Source: F1-20-MAGs119 sp040401695
GTDB lineage: Bacteria; Actinomycetota; Acidimicrobiia; Acidimicrobiales; Ilumatobacteraceae
Assembly: GCA_040401695.1 (NCBI GenBank)
Contig: JBBANY010000020.1
Span: forward strand, 1 to 34,448
Reading direction: 5' to 3'
DNA length: 34,448 bases
Shown here in pieces: positions 8,178 through 14,359 of the stretch; positions within the stretch are counted from its first letter, which is position 1, and each line of letters opens with the position of its first letter. The translations under genes and the position numbers were made by a program. Below the pieces are notes generated by a model. The model worked only from the letters and a program-made list of their open reading frames with translations. It searched no databases and was not told the origin of the DNA.

Positions 8178-8815
8178 GCCTGCGCGACCGACGCGTGCAG
8201 TACGAGACCGCGGGTCTCGATCTGGGTGACCTCGAAGCGTCACCCATCGCGCAGTGGCAGCGTTGGTACGACCAGGCAGCCGATGGGGGAGTAGCCGAGC
8301 CGAACGCGATGACGGTGTCGACGATCGCCGACGATGGCGCTCCCGACGCACGCGTCGTTCTCGTGCGTGCCGTCGATGAGCGAGGCTTCGTCTTCTTCAC
8401 GAATTACGACAGCGCAAAAGGGCGACAGATCGACGATGATCCCGTCGCTGCCGCGACCTTCGCATGGCTCGACCTGCACCGTCAGGTGCGTGTGCGGGGC
8501 ACCGTCGAGCGCGTCGGTGAACGCGAGAGCGACGACTATTTCGCGTCACGGCCCCGTGACTCGCAGATCGGTGCGTGGGCGTCGCCGCAGTCGCAGCCCA
8601 TCGCCGATCGCGCAGTGTTGATGGCACGTGTCGACGAGATGACGGCACGTTTCGAGGGCGCCGTCGTTCCACGTCCGCCGCACTGGGGTGGCTTTCGCCT
8701 GCGACCGAACAGCATCGAGTTCTGGCAGGGCCGACCCAACCGTTTGCACGACCGCTTCCGCTACAGCCGCGTCACCGAAGCAGCCGGCTGGACGATCGAA
8801 CGTCTCGCCCCGTAG
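8174..8815 (+). CDS. pdxH: Pyridoxamine 5'-phosphate oxidase
   Basis: FMN-dependent oxidase that converts pyridoxine/pyridoxamine 5'-phosphate to pyridoxal 5'-phosphate. It is 213 aa, the usual size for PdxH. Recognisable family segments are EPNAMTVSTI, the RVVLVRAVDERGFVFFTNYDS core with its FMN-binding Arg and Lys, ASPQSQPI, and the C-terminal PPHWGGFRLRP...FWQGRPNRLHDRF block that binds substrate. The start at 8174 is chosen because it overlaps the serS stop as ATGA; the frame continues upstream inside serS but without PdxH-like sequence. The stop at 8815 is 5 bp from the convergent hydrolase gene. Confidence 0.96.
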   Translation: MSLRDRRVQYETAGLDLGDLEASPIAQWQRWYDQAADGGVAEPNAMTVSTIADDGAPDARVVLVRAVDERGFVFFTNYDSAKGRQIDDDPVAAATFAWLDLHRQVRVRGTVERVGERESDDYFASRPRDSQIGAWASPQSQPIADRAVLMARVDEMTARFEGAVVPRPPHWGGFRLRPNSIEFWQGRPNRLHDRFRYSRVTEAAGWTIERLAP

Positions 8816-8820
8816 GCGAT

Positions 8821-9435
8821 TCAGCCCGACAGAGGAAAAGTCCGCGCCGCAGCAGCCAAAGCCTCGACCAAGCCCTGGGAGTGGGGGTTCAGCCCCGGAC
8901 CTTCCCAGTCCCAAAAGAGGGGACTCGTGCCGCGCACACGCGGGGGAAGTTCCAACTGCGCTCCGCCGAGACGCGGCAGGTTGACCGGATTCTTCGGATG
9001 CAGGCCGCGTAGTTCCTGGGGAATCGTGTCGAGGTCGGTCCGAACGTCGTAGGCGGGCAGGCGTTCGCGGATGTGTGTTCCGACATGGTGCGCGAGGTCG
9101 CGGTTCGACCCACCGAGCAGCAGTGACGCCCACATGCCCATACGCCCGTAGCCGTGCACGGTGACGACGATGTCGACGTTGGCGAAGAACTCGGTGAGTT
9201 TCTCGGAATGTTCGGGCGCCACCTTCGTCGACGGAATGTGCCACTCCATGCCGGCCGGTTGGTGCACGCCGTAGTACGAGGCGTTCGACAACTCCGCCGC
9301 TGCGCGTGCGATGACGTCGGTCATCTCTTCGAGACCACCACCGTGGTACGCCATGAACCCGAATCGTCCGCGCAGCTCCAGCACCTCTTCGACGCCTTCG
9401 TGGGCGAGGAGTTGGTCAAACACGCGGAGCTCCAT
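8821..9435 (-). CDS. Poly-gamma-glutamate hydrolase family protein
   Basis: A 204-aa protein resembling the zinc-dependent poly-gamma-glutamate hydrolase family, known from phage-type enzymes that cleave gamma-linked polyglutamate and common as uncharacterised actinobacterial homologues. Visible features are the FMAYHGGGLEEMTD motif (H31, candidate zinc ligand), WHIPSTKV, VTVHGYGR (H94) and an LELPPRVRG segment near the C-terminus. The start at 9435 (MELRVF) overlaps the end of ccdA by 20 bp; an upstream ATG at 9480 would lengthen that overlap to 65 bp. No signal peptide is seen, so it is probably cytoplasmic. It appears to be the last gene of the whiB7-tlpA-ccdA operon. The real substrate is unknown. 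Confidence 0.75.
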   Translation of the reverse strand: MELRVFDQLLAHEGVEEVLELRGRFGFMAYHGGGLEEMTDVIARAAAELSNASYYGVHQPAGMEWHIPSTKVAPEHSEKLTEFFANVDIVVTVHGYGRMGMWASLLLGGSNRDLAHHVGTHIRERLPAYDVRTDLDTIPQELRGLHPKNPVNLPRLGGAQLELPPRVRGTSPLFWDWEGPGLNPHSQGLVEALAAAARTFPLSG

Positions 9436-10276
9436 CGTTGCGGCGCCCGCCGAACCGGACGACTGCACCGGCAAGGGCAATCACGCCACCGAAGACGAGG
9501 GCCAGTTTCCATGCACCCTGACGTTGGAGGAACGTTGCGAGGTCACTCTGCCAACGGTCGACGCGGCTGACGAACGAACCGTAGTCACGCTCTGCGATGG
9601 CGGCGTACCAGTACCACGTCAGATACAGGCCGGTGAGGAGCACGAGCACGGCCGACACACGGTCGAGGTATTGCATTCCATTGCGCAGCACGCGCAGGAG
9701 GCCCCCCTTTGCAAAGGCGAGAGACACCGTGAGAGCCGTCACGATGGCGCCCATGCCGAGCCCATAGAGGGCGACGCTCAACATGCCCGAGAAGAAACCA
9801 TGCACGTTGATCGACCCGAGAATGACCGACGTCAGAAAGCCGATCGTGCAACCGATCGATGCGACCGCGTACGCAACGCCGAAGAGAAACATCGATCCGA
9901 ACGTGCGGGTCTTCCCTGTTGCGATGTGGGGTGTGATGATGCGGGGTTTCCACCCGGCAAGCATGGCGACGCCCATGACGACGAGCGCGATGCCGATCAC
10001 GATCGACACGTACTTCGCATTGCGCTCGATCGCGTTCGTGAAGAGCCGCGAAACGGAACCAACGATGATGAAGACGGCAATGAAACCCGAGGATGTCGCG
10101 ACACCCACACGCAGTGCCCGGGCAAGCGACGTGCGCTGAGAGTCAGTGGGCCGTGATCCTTCGAGGCCGAGGAAGAACATGAGATACGTGGGCAACAGCA
10201 CGAAACCACATGGATTGATCGCGGCGAGCACGCCGAGCACGAAGCTGTAGGCGAAGTTTCCTTCGAGCGCGATCAT
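9416..10276 (-). CDS. ccdA: Cytochrome c biogenesis protein CcdA (thiol-reductant transporter)
   Basis: Membrane protein of the CcdA/DsbD-beta family that carries reducing equivalents from cytoplasmic thioredoxin across the membrane. The 286-aa protein has about six helices and one conserved Cys in each half: C23 in INPCGF and C143 in IGCTIGF, the redox pair of the family. A hydrophilic tail of about 60 residues surrounds a final hydrophobic helix. It overlaps the upstream tlpA by 4 bp. The natural partner is the TlpA-like protein encoded just before it; together they would keep the CXXCH cysteines of apocytochromes such as the CtaC heme c domain reduced. No ccsA/ccsB (heme ligation) genes are in the window. 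Confidence 0.92.
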   Translation of the reverse strand: MIALEGNFAYSFVLGVLAAINPCGFVLLPTYLMFFLGLEGSRPTDSQRTSLARALRVGVATSSGFIAVFIIVGSVSRLFTNAIERNAKYVSIVIGIALVVMGVAMLAGWKPRIITPHIATGKTRTFGSMFLFGVAYAVASIGCTIGFLTSVILGSINVHGFFSGMLSVALYGLGMGAIVTALTVSLAFAKGGLLRVLRNGMQYLDRVSAVLVLLTGLYLTWYWYAAIAERDYGSFVSRVDRWQSDLATFLQRQGAWKLALVFGGVIALAGAVVRFGGRRNDGAPRV

Positions 10277-10857
10277 TGTGATCCCGCGATGGGTGCGAGC
10301 ATGCGATCGAGTTGTGCCGCGGTGATTTCGCCCGCGTGCTGTTCGAGAATGGTGCCGTCACCACTCACGAGATAGGTCATGGGAAACGTGCCGACGCCAA
10401 GGGCCACCAACGATGCGCCGTTCGGGTCGCGCAGCAACGGATAGGTGATGCCGTACTCGTCGGCGAAGTCTCGGGCGAGCTCCGCGGTGTCGCGGGGGTT
10501 CACGCCGACGATGTCGATGCCGTACTTCTCCTGAGCAGCAACGAGGGCCGGCATTTCCCGCTTGCAGGGTTCGCAGGTGGAGTACCAGAAATTGACGAGG
10601 AATGGTTTGCCCGTTGGTTCACCCAAAGTGACCGGTTCGCCGTCGAGCGACTCGACTCGAACGACGGGGAATGCCTTCCCGGTGTTCAGGGCGTTGGTGC
10701 CGATGGTGGGGTCTTGGCTGGTCGAACCGGGCGAGAGAACGACCACTCCCTCGTTGGAGGAAGAGTCGTCACCCGCCCGGCTCAACAGCCATCCGCCCGC
10801 GATGCTGACGACCAGAATTGCCACCGCCGAGAGGAGGAAACGGCGGCGTCCGGTCAC
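10273..10857 (-). CDS. TlpA/ResA-like membrane-anchored thioredoxin
   Basis: Extracytoplasmic thiol-disulfide oxidoreductase of 194 aa. An N-terminal anchor (about residues 6-25, after a Gly-Arg-Arg-Arg start) is followed by a Ser-rich linker and a thioredoxin fold with active site CEPC (C95, C98) in NFWYSTCEPCKREMP. The cis-Pro is P159 in GTFPMTYLV. The TlpA/ResA pattern suggests reduction of apocytochrome c cysteines, with electrons from CcdA. The start is GTG at 10857, 5 bp after the whiB7 stop, and the 3' end overlaps ccdA, so the three genes are likely co-transcribed. A role as a general periplasmic-side reductase is also possible. Confidence 0.92.
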   Translation of the reverse strand: MTGRRRFLLSAVAILVVSIAGGWLLSRAGDDSSSNEGVVVLSPGSTSQDPTIGTNALNTGKAFPVVRVESLDGEPVTLGEPTGKPFLVNFWYSTCEPCKREMPALVAAQEKYGIDIVGVNPRDTAELARDFADEYGITYPLLRDPNGASLVALGVGTFPMTYLVSGDGTILEQHAGEITAAQLDRMLAPIAGSQ

Positions 10858-10862
10858 GCGGG

Positions 10863-11207
10863 TCAGGCTACCGACGCTGCCAAGTGGCGCGGAATCGGTA
10901 CTTCGTCCACGACCACCGGGCGGCGGACGTGTACGGCTGGCCGTCCGCGTGGTCGCTTGTTGGCGACCACGCGGCCGTTCTCGAGGAGCTCACCGCCCCA
11001 GACACCCCATGGCTCTTCGCGTTGGAGTGCGTCGTTCAAACAGGCTTCGCGCGACGTGCACTTTGCACAAATGGCCTTGGCCCGACAGACATCGACGTAC
11101 TCCTCCGAGAAGAAGAGGTACGTGAGGGTTCCGTTGCCATCGGCACAGCGCTTGGCCGTGAGGAGAATCGGTTGCTCGAAGGGAATGAGTGTGTTGGGTG
11201 CAAGCAT
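10863..11207 (-). CDS. whiB7: WhiB-family iron-sulfur regulator, WhiB7/WblC type
   Basis: A 114-aa WhiB protein, an actinobacteria-specific [4Fe-4S] transcription factor that works with the sigma factor. The cluster ligands are probably C21, C47, C50 and C56 (C-x25-C-x2-C-x5-C); C41 is an extra cysteine. The turn motif reads EPWGVWGGELL and is followed by KRPRGRP, an AT-hook. The combination of VWGGE and an RGRP AT-hook is diagnostic of WhiB7/WblC, the activator of intrinsic antibiotic-resistance regulons. A further ~24-residue tail follows the AT-hook. The start at 11207 has GAAGGA 7 bases upstream; the frame extends further upstream through the terminator and is not coding there. A long leader with an upstream ORF and a terminator supports WhiB7-type attenuation control. 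tlpA follows after 5 bp. Confidence 0.9.
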   Translation of the reverse strand: MLAPNTLIPFEQPILLTAKRCADGNGTLTYLFFSEEYVDVCRAKAICAKCTSREACLNDALQREEPWGVWGGELLENGRVVANKRPRGRPAVHVRRPVVVDEVPIPRHLAASVA

Positions 11208-11241
11208 GGTGATGTCCTTCTCGTGAGGTGAGGCACGCCGG

Positions 11242-11280
11242 AAAACAAAAAAGGCCGCCGGGTTTTTCACCCAGCGGCCT
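11242..11280 (-). terminator. Intrinsic terminator/attenuator in the whiB7 leader
   Basis: On the minus strand AGGCCGCTGGGT (11280-11269) pairs with ACCCGGCGGCCT (11263-11252). This gives 12 pairs including one G-U, with a GAAAA loop, followed by TTTTTGTTTT. It lies 34 bp before the whiB7 start codon and would stop transcription before the gene. It competes with an antiterminator pairing to the upstream ORF (ACCCAGC, 11335-11329). Confidence 0.9.
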
Positions 11281-11286
11281 CGACTT

Positions 11287-11310
11287 CCGACGTTTTTTCT
11301 CTTACGTCGG
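11287..11310 (-). promoter_or_regulatory. Hairpin over the stop codon of the whiB7 leader ORF
   Basis: CCGACGT (11310-11304) and ACGTCGG (11293-11287) form a perfect 7-bp stem with the loop AAGAGAAAAA. The stem covers the last codons of the leader ORF and the loop holds its stop. A ribosome terminating there would melt it. Confidence 0.65.
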
Positions 11311-11442
11311 GCTCCTGTCGGGGCGCTGGCTGGGTCGCTTATTCGTGAACGAGGCTGCAAACACCGGCTTGGTGGCATGCCAATAAGCAGCCATGGCGGC
11401 TGCGTGGCGGGCCGAGGCCTGGGTGCGGTCTACGAACAACAT
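11302..11442 (-). CDS. Leader peptide (uORF) of whiB7
   Basis: A 46-codon reading frame (MLFVDRTQAS...PDRSPT) starts just downstream of the putative promoter and ends in TAA at 11304-11302, 21 bp before the terminator stem. An internal ATG at 11394 would give a 30-aa version. Its codons for CGA-CCC-AGC-CAG contain ACCCAGC, complementary to the 5' arm of the terminator (GCTGGGT). A ribosome held upstream of this point could therefore leave the antiterminator free. Leader ORFs that sense ribosome stalling are known for whiB7/wblC. An ORF in another frame (ATG at 11449) is an alternative, and there is no direct evidence of translation. Confidence 0.6.
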   Translation of the reverse strand: MLFVDRTQASARHAAAMAAYWHATKPVFAASFTNKRPSQRPDRSPT

Positions 11443-11474
11443 GCGGCATGTAGGAAACCACGTCCGAATGCAAA

Positions 11475-11489
11475 CGTCAACCGATTTAA
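11475..11489 (-). promoter_or_regulatory. WhiB7-type promoter of whiB7: AT-rich element plus -35
   Basis: On the minus strand TTAAAT (11489-11484) is followed by CGG and TTGACG (11480-11475), a strong -35 box. An AT-rich patch directly upstream of the -35 is the known signature of WhiB7-activated promoters, so autoregulation is likely. The -10 is not clear; TTTCCT (11457-11452, 17-bp spacing) or TACATG (11452-11447) are candidates. Confidence 0.6.
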
Positions 11490-11516
11490 CGCGAACCCCC
11501 TGAACCCCTTGTGAAT

Positions 11517-11522
11517 TAGGGT
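11517..11522 (+). promoter_or_regulatory. -10 box TAGGGT, leaderless promoter of the thioesterase gene
   Basis: TAGGGT ends 6 bases before the GTG at 11529, with no Shine-Dalgarno sequence between them, predicting a leaderless transcript. Confidence 0.5.
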
Positions 11523-11528
11523 TCTGCC

Positions 11529-12290
11529 GTGACCGCCGGAGCCCCAATCGAGCTGGAATTTCCCGCAGTCCCGGGGGTGGGGCGGGTGTTCCGGGCCGCG
11601 CGGCGGGTGCGCCTCGGCGACGTCACGCCCCGGGGGAGGCTGCGCCTCGACGCCTGTGTCAGGTACCTCCAGGACATCGCCCACGACGATGCCCGAGAGG
11701 CGGCCTACGCCGACCGCGACGGCTGGGTGGTGCGCCGCACCGCCGTTCGGGTCCACAAGTTTCCCGTCTTCCAAGAGCCGCTCAGCCTGCAGACGTGGTG
11801 CGGAGGTCTCGGATCACATTGGGCCGAGCGCTGCACCCTGATCGAGGGTGAACGTGGCGGGCGCATCGAAGCGGCGGCCGTGTGGGTGCATGTGAACCTC
11901 GCGACGATGGCCCCGGCAAAACTGGCAGCCGACTTTCTCGCGGTCGCCGCAGAATCGGCGGGCGCCCGAAAGGCCGGCGCGCGTGTTCTGCTGCGCGATC
12001 GACCCTCGCCCGACGAGCAACGACACCCGTGGCCGTTGAGATTCTCCGACATGGACGCGCTCGGTCACATGAACAACGCCGCTTACTGGGAAGCAGTGGA
12101 GGAATGGCTGGGTGCACATCGCGACATGCGCGCACCTCTCGACGTCGTGCTCGAACATCTTGCTCCGGTGCATCCCGAACACGAGGTGGCGACCGTGGTT
12201 CGTGAAACAGCCGACCACACAATGATCTGGCACGAATCGGCGGGCGACGTGGTTGCCGCGACGCAGGTGCGTCGGACGCCGCTCAGCTGA
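11529..12290 (+). CDS. Acyl-ACP thioesterase-like double hot-dog protein
   Basis: A 253-aa protein with two tandem hot-dog domains, as in the acyl-ACP thioesterase family that releases fatty acids from acyl carrier protein. The first domain spans about residues 20-140 (LQDIAHDDAREAAY...WVVRRTAVRVHKFP), the second about 165-250. The second contains the catalytic-type motif DMDALGHMNNAAYW with D176, H180, N182 and N183. The start is GTG at 11529. It has its own promoter, divergent from whiB7. The last 8 bp are a TCAGCTGA palindrome that also holds the stop of the convergent gene. The acyl chain it acts on cannot be told from the sequence. Confidence 0.85.
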   Translation: MTAGAPIELEFPAVPGVGRVFRAARRVRLGDVTPRGRLRLDACVRYLQDIAHDDAREAAYADRDGWVVRRTAVRVHKFPVFQEPLSLQTWCGGLGSHWAERCTLIEGERGGRIEAAAVWVHVNLATMAPAKLAADFLAVAAESAGARKAGARVLLRDRPSPDEQRHPWPLRFSDMDALGHMNNAAYWEAVEEWLGAHRDMRAPLDVVLEHLAPVHPEHEVATVVRETADHTMIWHESAGDVVAATQVRRTPLS

Positions 12291-13350
12291 CGCGGACGTA
12301 TTCGAGAAATCCGTCGCGTTCACGACGGTCGAACTCGCCGGCAAGTCGCAGGTGTTCGAGGTGCGCGAAGGTTTCGCTGTCGGCCATCGGACCTTGCGCA
12401 CGGGCCGAGAAAAGATGTTTGGCGATGTCCATCACCGTGGCGGGGCGATCGAAGTCGGCACCGATCTGGCGAAGCTTGTCGAGACGCTCGACGTGGTGTT
12501 CCTTGATGTGCTCGACGCGTTCGACCACGTTGGTGAACGGTGATCCGTGGGCAGGAAGCGCGAGTTTCAACTGCGCCCCGAGATTGGCGACCTTGTCGAG
12601 TGATGCGAAGAATCCACTCAACGGGTCTGCCGCATACGACATGCCCGAGATGTGGGGGGTGATCGTGGGCAACACGTGGTCACCACTGATGAGCAGACCC
12701 GAATCGGGATCGAGCAAACAGAGGTGGTCTTCGGTGTGGCCCGGTGTGTGAATCGCAAGCCATTCGCGACCGGCCAGCATCACGCGGTCGCCTTCGTCGA
12801 CACGGCGGTTCGGGTGCGGTACACCGAAGACCTTCGGAAACTTCGCGTGCACGCGCATGCGCGTGCGCCGTGACCAAGGAATGTCATAGCCACGGCCACC
12901 CCACGGGGTCGTACCGTTCGGTCGCATCGGGGTCTTCACCAACGGAACGTCCTCGACATCGAGGTCCGGTGGTTCGTACGGGTCCCACCACAGGCGGAAC
13001 CGACGATGGGCGATGATTTCCGCACCGACTTCCTTGCGCAGTCGACCGGCTCCGCCGTAATGGTCGGGGTGACTGTGGGTGACGAGCACCGAGTGGACGC
13101 GCTTGAGTGGCACACCAATTGTGCGGAGGCGTGCCTTGAGCGCGACAAACGATTCATGGCCGGGCATGCCGGGGTCGACGACGGTGACACCGCGTTCGTC
13201 TTCGAGCACGTACATGTTGACGTGACCAAGACCCGGCAGGTCGATGGGCAACTGTGTCCGCAGGACTCCGGGGGCCAGTTCGGTGATCTCGTCCGTGGCG
13301 TGGAGCGCCTCTTGGCGCACGGGGCGGGGGGCGTCGGCCTGCGAACTCAC
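12283..13350 (-). CDS. Metallo-beta-lactamase-fold hydrolase
   Basis: A 355-aa MBL-fold protein. The metal-binding motif is THSHPDH (H92, H94, D96, H97), with HTPGHTEDH and SGDHVLPTITPH supplying the later His/Asp ligands. The C-terminal ~80 residues (HIKEHHVERLDKL...) look like the winged-helix tail of lactamase-B2-like hydrolases. The substrate is unknown; relatives include hydroxyacyl-glutathione hydrolase-like and lactonase-like enzymes. The start is GTG at 13350, 9 bp downstream of orn on the same strand, so the two form an operon. Its stop overlaps the thioesterase stop. Confidence 0.88.
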   Translation of the reverse strand: MSSQADAPRPVRQEALHATDEITELAPGVLRTQLPIDLPGLGHVNMYVLEDERGVTVVDPGMPGHESFVALKARLRTIGVPLKRVHSVLVTHSHPDHYGGAGRLRKEVGAEIIAHRRFRLWWDPYEPPDLDVEDVPLVKTPMRPNGTTPWGGRGYDIPWSRRTRMRVHAKFPKVFGVPHPNRRVDEGDRVMLAGREWLAIHTPGHTEDHLCLLDPDSGLLISGDHVLPTITPHISGMSYAADPLSGFFASLDKVANLGAQLKLALPAHGSPFTNVVERVEHIKEHHVERLDKLRQIGADFDRPATVMDIAKHLFSARAQGPMADSETFAHLEHLRLAGEFDRRERDGFLEYVRVS

Positions 13351-13359
13351 GGACCGAAA

Positions 13360-13890
13360 CTACTTGAACGCGTTGGCTCGGTAGTAGGCGAGTTCGTGAA
13401 TGCTGTCACGAATGTCGTCGAGCGCCCGGTGGTTGCCGGTCTTTGCGGGGCGACCCGCATCGACCTGCGGATACCAGCGCTTCACAAGTTCCTTCACACT
13501 CGACACATCGACGCTGCGGTAGTGCAGGTAATTCTCGATGTCGGCGAGATACGCAGCGAGAAATCGTCGGTCGGTGCCGATGCTGTTGCCGCACAAGGGC
13601 ACCGACTTGGGCGCACCAATGTGAGCCTTCAGGAAGTCGAGCGTCTCTCGCCCCGCTTGTTCGAGGGTGACCGTCGACGTGCGGATTTCTTGGAGCAATC
13701 CGGACTTGGTGTGCATGTCGACAACGACCGGCGCCATCTTTGCGAGAACGTCGTCGGGTTGGTGGATCACGATGTCGGGACCCTCGGCGACGATGTTGAG
13801 TTCGTCGTCGGTGATGATCGTCGCGATTTCCACGATGCGGTCGACCGATGGATCGAGACCCGTCATCTCGAGATCCATCCACGCCATCAC
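13360..13890 (-). CDS. orn: Oligoribonuclease
   Basis: 3'-5' exonuclease of the DEDDh family that degrades 2-5 nt RNA fragments, including pGpG from cyclic-di-GMP turnover. The 176-aa length is normal. The catalytic residues are D6 and E8 (MDLEMTGLDP), D107 (NSIGTDRRF), and H154 and D158 (GNHRALDD). Two adjacent starts exist, GTG at 13890 and ATG at 13887. The GTG is placed exactly 7 bases after a TAGTTT box and is preferred as a leaderless start. The gene is divergent from dut, and its product is co-encoded with the downstream MBL-fold hydrolase. Confidence 0.96.
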   Translation of the reverse strand: MMAWMDLEMTGLDPSVDRIVEIATIITDDELNIVAEGPDIVIHQPDDVLAKMAPVVVDMHTKSGLLQEIRTSTVTLEQAGRETLDFLKAHIGAPKSVPLCGNSIGTDRRFLAAYLADIENYLHYRSVDVSSVKELVKRWYPQVDAGRPAKTGNHRALDDIRDSIHELAYYRANAFK

Positions 13891-13897
13891 GACCCCA

Positions 13898-13903
13898 AAA
13901 CTA
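13898..13903 (-). promoter_or_regulatory. -10 box TAGTTT, leaderless promoter of orn
   Basis: TAGTTT on the minus strand is followed by 7 bases and GTG. It lies 9 bp from the opposed dut -10 box. Confidence 0.5.
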
Positions 13904-13912
13904 CCGTTGTTC

Positions 13913-13918
13913 TAGATT
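13913..13918 (+). promoter_or_regulatory. -10 box TAGATT, leaderless promoter of dut
   Basis: TAGATT is followed by 6 bases and the GTG at 13925. There is no Shine-Dalgarno sequence. Confidence 0.55.
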
Positions 13919-13924
13919 CATCGT

Positions 13925-14359
13925 GTGCTCAAGGTCGCGATTCAACAACTCGATCCCGATCTACCGTTGCCGGCAATCGCGCACCGCGGCGATGCGGGAA
14001 TCGATCTCCATGCGCGCAACGACGCGGTTGTTCCCCGCGCAGGCGGCCGTGTCTTGGTGCCGACCGGCATCGCCGTCGCGATCCCCGAGGGATACGCGGG
14101 CTTCGTTCTGCCGCGCAGCGGCCTCGCGTTGAAACACGGCATCAGCCTCGTGAACACGCCTGGTCTCATCGACGCCGGATACCGCGGCGAATTGAAGTGC
14201 GTGATGTTGAACACCGACCCGACCGACGACTACGAGGTCAAGCGTGGCGATCGCATCGCGCAGCTCGTCATTCAACGCATCGAAGAAGTCACTTGGCAAG
14301 TCGTCGATTCGCTCGATGGTTTCGACCGGGGTGGCGGCTTTGGCCACTCCGGGCGTTAG
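13925..14359 (+). CDS. dut: dUTP diphosphatase (dUTPase)
   Basis: Trimeric dUTPase that hydrolyses dUTP to dUMP and pyrophosphate, keeping uracil out of DNA and feeding dTMP synthesis. The 144-aa protein shows all five motifs: GDAGIDLHA (22-30), PRSGLA (63-68), GLIDAGYRGEL (80-90, catalytic D83), RGDRIAQLV (108-116) and the C-terminal P-loop-like RGGGFGHSG (135-143). The start is GTG at 13925, leaderless. Its stop overlaps the stop of the convergent phosphotransferase gene (14356-14359). Confidence 0.97.
   Translation: MLKVAIQQLDPDLPLPAIAHRGDAGIDLHARNDAVVPRAGGRVLVPTGIAVAIPEGYAGFVLPRSGLALKHGISLVNTPGLIDAGYRGELKCVMLNTDPTDDYEVKRGDRIAQLVIQRIEEVTWQVVDSLDGFDRGGGFGHSGR

Noticed and set aside
11208..11378. 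Upstream extension of the whiB7 frame to an ATG near 11378
   Set aside because: It would run through the terminator hairpin; the first 57 residues do not look like WhiB sequence, while the ATG at 11207 has a good ribosome-binding site.
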